64,000 nucleotides of DNA from Mycobacterium sp. URHB0044 (GTDB lineage: Bacteria > Actinomycetota > Actinomycetes > Mycobacteriales > Mycobacteriaceae). The DNA is taken from contig NZ_JIAW01000001.1 of NCBI RefSeq assembly GCF_000620625.1, positions 496,001-560,000 on the forward strand, read 5' to 3'. The notes beneath the pieces are model-generated. The model saw nothing but the letters and a program-made list of their open reading frames with translations. It did not search any database and had not been told where the DNA came from. The position numbers and the translations under genes were made by a program. This document shows positions 60,170-64,000 of this stretch, one piece after another; position 1 is the first letter of the stretch, and each line of letters starts with the position of its first letter.

Positions 60170-62677
60170 TCACGACTCGTCGGACTCGTCGTCTTCCGTC
60201 GCGTCCTCGTCGGCGTTGCGCGCGACCGCCACCAGTGTGTCGTTCTCACCCAGGTTGATCAACCGCACCCCCTTGGTTTGCCGCCCGGCCTTGCGCACCT
60301 GACGTGCCCTGGTCCGGATGACACCGCCCGCGGAGGTGATGGCGTACAGCTCGGTGTCCTCGTCGACGATCAACGCTCCGACCAGGGTGCCACGCTTGCG
60401 GTCGTACTGAATGGTGAGGATGCCTTTGCCACCGCGGCCCTGCGGGGTGTACTCCTCGATGGCGGTGCGCTTGCCGTATCCGCCGGAGGTCGCGACCAGC
60501 AGATACGTGCCCTCGCGCACCACGTTGAGCGACAGCAGCTCGTCATCGGTGTTGAACCGCATGCCCTGGACGCCCGAGGTGGCGCGGCCCATGGGCCGCA
60601 GCGCCTCGTCGGTTGCCGAGAACCGGATCGACTGACCCTTTGCGGACACCAGCAGCAGGTCGTCGTCGGCCGAGCACAGCACAGCGCCGACCAGTTCGTC
60701 GCCGTCTCGCAGGTTCACCGCGACGATGCCGCCCGACCGGTTGGAGTCGAAGTCCGTCAGCTTCGACTTCTTCACCAGGCCGTTGCGGGTGGCCAGCACC
60801 AGGTATGGCGCATCCTCGTAGCTCTTGATCTGGATGACCTGGGCGATCCGTTCCTCCGGCTGGAACGCCAGGAGGTTGGCGACGTGCTGTCCGCGCGCGG
60901 TGCGGGACGCCTCGGGCAGCTCGTAGGCCTTCGCCCGGTACACCCGGCCCTGCGTGGTGAAGAACAGGATCCAGTCGTGGGTTGAGCAGACGAAGAAGTG
61001 GTTGACGATGTCGTCCTGTTTGAGGCCGGCACCCTGCACGCCCTTGCCGCCGCGCTTCTGGCTGCGGTAGAGGTCGGACTTCGTCCGCTTGGCGTAGCCC
61101 GTCTCGGTGATCGTGACGACCACTTCCTCGCGGGCGATCAGATCCTCGTCGGCGACGTCGCCGTCGGCGGGGATGATCCGGGTGCGCCGGTCGTCGCCGT
61201 ACTTCTCGACGAGTTCCGCCAGTTCGTCGTGCACGATCGCGCGCTGACGTTCCGGCTTGGCCAAAATGTCCTCGAGGTCGGCGATCTCGGCCTCGATCTT
61301 GGCCAGGTCGTCGACGATGCGCTGACGTTCCAGGGCGGCGAGGCGCCGCAGCTGCATGTCGAGGATCGCCTGGGCCTGAATGTCGTCGATGTCGAGCAGC
61401 TCGATCAGGCCGGCACGGGCGACGTCCACGGTCTCCGACGCCCGGATCAAAGCGATGACCTCGTCGAGCGCGTCGAGCGCCTTGACGAGTCCGCGCAGGA
61501 TGTGGGCCCGTTCGTTGGCCTTGCGCAGCCGGTAGGTGGTCCTGCGGACGATGACGTCCAACTGGTGAACCACGTACAGCCGGATCAACTGGTCCAGTCG
61601 CAACGTGCGCGGCACGCCGTCGACGATCGACAGCATGTTCGCGCCGAAGCTGGTCTGCAGCTGGGTGTGCTTGTAGAGGTTGTTGAGCACCACCTTGGCC
61701 ACGGCGTCGCGCTTGACCTCGACGACGATGCGCAATCCGACGCGGTCGCTGCTCTGGTCCTCGATGTTCGAGATGCCCGCGAGCTTGCCGTCGCGGACCT
61801 GATCGGCGATCGAGGTGATGAAGTTGTCGTGGTTGACCTGGTAGGGCAGCTCGGTGATGACGAGCAGGGTGCGGCCCCTGCTGTCTTCCTCGACCTCGAC
61901 GACGCCGCGCATCCGGATCGAGCCGCGGCCCGTCGTGTACGCGTCGTGAATCCCTTGTGAGCCAACGATCAAACCGTAGGTGGGGAAGTCCGGACCCTTG
62001 ACGCGTTCGGTGACCGCGGCCAAGGTGGCCTCTTCGTCAGCCTCGAAGTTGTCCAGGCACCAGAACACGGCCTCGGCGAGCTCGCGGAGGTTGTGCGGTG
62101 GCATGTTGGTTGCCATGCCAACCGCGATGCCACCGGATCCGTTGGCCAGCAAGTTGGGGAAACGGCTGGGCAGCACGGTGGGCTCTTGCACCCGACCGTC
62201 GTAGTTCGGGATGAAATCGACTGTCTCCTCGTCGATTTCCCGCAGCATCTCCATCGCCAGCGGCGTGAGGCGTGCCTCGGTGTACCTCATCGCCGCCGGT
62301 GGGTCGTTGCCCGGTGAGCCGAAGTTGCCTTGTCCGTCGACAAGGGGATAACGCAGCGACCACGGCTGGGCCATGCGGACCAGGGTGTCGTAGATCGACG
62401 AGTCGCCGTGCGGGTGATAGTTGCCCATCGTTTCGGCAACGGACCGGGCGGATTTCGCGTGTCCGCGGTCCGGCCGGAAGCCGGAGTCGTACATCGCGTA
62501 CAGCACGCGGCGGTGCACGGGCTTGAGACCGTCGCGCACCTCGGGGAGGGCGCGGCCGACGATGACGCTCATCGCGTAGTCGATGTAGCTGCGCTGCATC
62601 TCCTGCTGAATGTCGACCGGCTCGATGCGATCGGTGGTCGCGCCGTCTTCGCCGGGCGGCAGGGTGGTGTCAGTCAT
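60170..62677 (-). CDS. gyrA: DNA gyrase subunit A
   Basis: 835 residues, continuous with no intein. Winged-helix/tower core with catalytic Tyr in [13 protein letters not shown], and a C-terminal beta-pinwheel with the GyrA box QRGGKGVQG. The quinolone region reads [15 protein letters not shown]: Ser93 and Asp97 are the residues equivalent to E. coli Ser83/Asp87, whereas M. tuberculosis and M. smegmatis have Ala at the first. An acidic C-terminus ([13 protein letters not shown]). Introduces negative supercoils with GyrB. Confidence 0.98.
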   Translation of the reverse strand: MTDTTLPPGEDGATTDRIEPVDIQQEMQRSYIDYAMSVIVGRALPEVRDGLKPVHRRVLYAMYDSGFRPDRGHAKSARSVAETMGNYHPHGDSSIYDTLVRMAQPWSLRYPLVDGQGNFGSPGNDPPAAMRYTEARLTPLAMEMLREIDEETVDFIPNYDGRVQEPTVLPSRFPNLLANGSGGIAVGMATNMPPHNLRELAEAVFWCLDNFEADEEATLAAVTERVKGPDFPTYGLIVGSQGIHDAYTTGRGSIRMRGVVEVEEDSRGRTLLVITELPYQVNHDNFITSIADQVRDGKLAGISNIEDQSSDRVGLRIVVEVKRDAVAKVVLNNLYKHTQLQTSFGANMLSIVDGVPRTLRLDQLIRLYVVHQLDVIVRRTTYRLRKANERAHILRGLVKALDALDEVIALIRASETVDVARAGLIELLDIDDIQAQAILDMQLRRLAALERQRIVDDLAKIEAEIADLEDILAKPERQRAIVHDELAELVEKYGDDRRTRIIPADGDVADEDLIAREEVVVTITETGYAKRTKSDLYRSQKRGGKGVQGAGLKQDDIVNHFFVCSTHDWILFFTTQGRVYRAKAYELPEASRTARGQHVANLLAFQPEERIAQVIQIKSYEDAPYLVLATRNGLVKKSKLTDFDSNRSGGIVAVNLRDGDELVGAVLCSADDDLLLVSAKGQSIRFSATDEALRPMGRATSGVQGMRFNTDDELLSLNVVREGTYLLVATSGGYGKRTAIEEYTPQGRGGKGILTIQYDRKRGTLVGALIVDEDTELYAITSAGGVIRTRARQVRKAGRQTKGVRLINLGENDTLVAVARNADEDATEDDESDES

Positions 62678-62711
62678 TGTGTGTCAGCCCTATTCGTCTG
62701 TGGATGCGGCG

Positions 62712-64000
<1,289 letters not shown>

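Noticed and set aside
60170..62677. Intein in gyrA
   Set aside because: Some mycobacterial gyrA genes carry one, but this ORF is continuous at 835 residues with no insertion near the catalytic Tyr.

Overview
The window is high-GC actinobacterial DNA from a mycobacterium, most like a rapid grower (Mycolicibacterium / M. smegmatis type). It carries a complete ESX-1 type VII secretion locus on the same side of gyrB/gyrA as the fhaA-fhaB-pstP-rodA-pbpA-pknA-pknB cluster. That layout is known from M. smegmatis; in M. tuberculosis the two blocks lie on opposite sides of oriC. Names are assigned by my own reading of motifs and remembered family sequences; no search was run.

Layout. (1) 1-4638: a signalling module. 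On the minus strand an FHA-HTH regulator, a DUF7373-type lipoprotein, a 51-aa microprotein and a Ser/Thr kinase (cut by the window edge) form one tightly coupled operon. A Pro-rich membrane protein is divergent. (2) 4837-13244, plus: mycP1, eccE1, espB, espL, an unfamiliar two-domain membrane protein, espK. (3) 13262-29868, minus: espJ, eccD1, espI, esxA, esxB, PPE68, PE35, eccCb1, eccCa1, eccB1, eccA1, espH, espG1, espF, espE. The two ESX-1 arms converge between espK and espJ. (4) 30251-33035: an EspI-like ATPase, an EspM-like regulator and divergent whiB6, that is, the ESX-1 regulatory edge. (5) 33323-44301: mixed metabolic and accessory genes: EVE protein, an internally deleted pirin, two degenerate STAS proteins, a thioesterase, a Ddn-like protein, a PPOX protein, a molybdopterin oxidoreductase with a divergent TetR gene and a clear operator, a lipoprotein metallopeptidase, a tandemly duplicated small exported protein with perfect terminators, DUF2237 and an epoxide-hydrolase-like protein. 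(6) 44409-64000: tRNA-Leu, the conserved cell-division and phosphosignalling cluster (fhaA to pknB), trpG, a DUF881 protein, crgA, a PH-domain protein, ppiA, cwsA, a PknH-sensor lipoprotein, tRNA-Ala, a 35-aa DLW-39-like gene, tRNA-Ile, a DUF3566 protein, gyrA and the 3' part of gyrB.

How it works together. EccB/Ca/Cb/D/E with MycP form the ESX-1 membrane machine and EccA/EspG act in the cytosol. EsxA/EsxB, PE35/PPE68 and EspB/E/F/J/K are substrates or associated factors. WhiB6 and EspM-type regulators control transcription. The right-hand cluster ties PknA/PknB phosphorylation to peptidoglycan synthesis and septation.

Most notable: FHA-HTH and EspM-like paralogues bracket the ESX-1 locus and have related GCTAC-containing repeats upstream; the EspM-like copy lacks the FHA half. 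Others are a duplicated exported microprotein cassette, a two-domain Cys-bracketed membrane protein inside ESX-1, EsxB without the Trp of its WXG turn, a pirin missing its His-x-His metal ligands, and several small genes (51, 50 and 35 aa) not explained by larger ORFs.
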